Notes under the pieces: model-generated
Databases searched by the model: none
What the model was told of the DNA's origin: nothing
The model's input: the letters and a program-made list of their open reading frames with translations, nothing else
In this document: positions 12,873 through 13,115 of the stretch, in pieces
Layout: each line of letters opens with the position of its first letter
Position numbering within the stretch: position 1 is the first letter of the stretch
Position numbers and translations under genes: made by a program
Assembly (NCBI GenBank): GCA_900549065.1
Contig: URNC01000043.1
Location: 1 to 13,115, forward strand
From: an uncultured Collinsella sp.
Lineage (GTDB): Bacteria > Actinomycetota > Coriobacteriia > Coriobacteriales > Coriobacteriaceae
DNA length: 13,115 bases
Reading direction: 5' to 3'

Positions 12873-13073
12873 TTAGAGAGATTTGATACGAGTGCCGGCG
12901 GCGGTATCCTCAATGGTGAGGCCCAGGTCCTTGAGCTGGTCGCGGATGGCGTCGGCCAGATCCCAGTTCTTGGCGGCACGGGCCTCGGCACGGGCCTCGA
13001 GAATCTTGGCAGCGGCCTCGTCCACGTCGTCGCCCGTGTAGGCAACCAGACCGGCGGCAACGCCCAGCAGACC
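12873..13073 (-). CDS. cysS: Cysteinyl-tRNA synthetase, C-terminal end (partial)
   Basis: Only the last 66 residues are present, including ILEARAEARAAKNWDLADAI and LKDLGLTIEDTAAGTRIKSL. This is the C-terminal helical region of CysRS, where the R-x-x-AR-x-x-K-x-(F/W)-x-x-AD-x-IR-x-x-L pattern and the closing LEDT-x-x-GT are typical. The enzyme charges tRNA-Cys. The catalytic part, with its HIGH and KMSKS motifs, is upstream and missing: the reading frame meets adapter sequence at 13074. It is followed by rlmB after a terminator and a large palindrome. Confidence 0.9.
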   Translation of the reverse strand, partial: GLLGVAAGLVAYTGDDVDEAAAKILEARAEARAAKNWDLADAIRDQLKDLGLTIEDTAAGTRIKSL

Positions 13074-13115
13074 CTGTCTCTTATACACATCTTGACGCTG
13101 CCGACGAAGGCTTAG
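13074..13115. other. Illumina Nextera adapter and i5 index (artefact)
   Basis: CTGTCTCTTATACACATCT (13074-13092) is the Tn5 mosaic end used in Nextera libraries. TGACGCTGCCGACGA follows; it is the Read-1-side adapter with one extra T at the join. The last eight bases, AGGCTTAG, are the reverse complement of the Nextera i5 index 508 (CTAAGCCT). This is sequencing-library DNA, not genome. Confidence 0.97.

Noticed and set aside
12777..13115. Plus-strand ORF from the palindrome through the cysS antisense strand
   Set aside because: It begins in a non-coding hairpin, runs antisense to cysS and ends in adapter-encoded residues.

Overview
The window reads as chromosomal DNA of a gut Actinobacterium of the Coriobacteriia, most like Collinsella. 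That placement is inferred from protein character and gene order, not from a database search. The last 42 bases are not genomic: they are an Illumina Nextera adapter plus an i5 index, so the true sequence stops at about 13073.

Left part (1-4765, minus strand): a translation and transcription block. Reading in the direction of transcription, a strong promoter near 4750 drives tRNA-Tyr, tRNA-Thr(GGT), tRNA-Met and tuf (EF-Tu), ending at a terminator near 3095. A second promoter near 2920 drives rpmG (L33) and tRNA-Trp. After a hairpin come secE, nusG, rplK (L11) and rplA (L1). The two promoters share an almost identical 18-bp block around the -35 box. Just past rplA an IS3-like element begins, and only its left end and the first 62 residues of OrfA lie in the window.

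Middle (4766-9420): a beta-glucoside cassette. It has a divergent RpiR-type regulator (minus), a GH1 6-phospho-beta-glucosidase and a PTS EIIBC permease (plus). The permease should phosphorylate an aryl- or beta-glucoside during import and the GH1 enzyme should cleave the phosphorylated sugar. No EIIA domain is present, so phosphate must come from an EIIA encoded elsewhere. The cassette is bracketed by copies of a short repeat (5032-5061 and 9083-9112), which suggests it is an accessory insertion. Behind it lie two matched 47-bp hairpin units of unknown function.

Right part (9424-13073): tRNA-Thr(TGT) on minus, then a plus-strand gene that joins an excisionase/MerR-like DNA-binding domain to a HipA-like kinase. 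A near-perfect 73-bp inverted repeat containing two smaller palindromes sits directly before its start codon. This single-protein counterpart of a HipBA module is the best candidate for an unusual system here. Then come, on minus, yacP/rae1 (NYN nuclease), rlmB (23S rRNA methyltransferase) and the 3' end of cysS, in the conserved order cysS-rlmB-yacP. Between cysS and rlmB lie a terminator and a 102-bp concentric hairpin that folds better as plus-strand RNA than as the mRNA of its neighbours.
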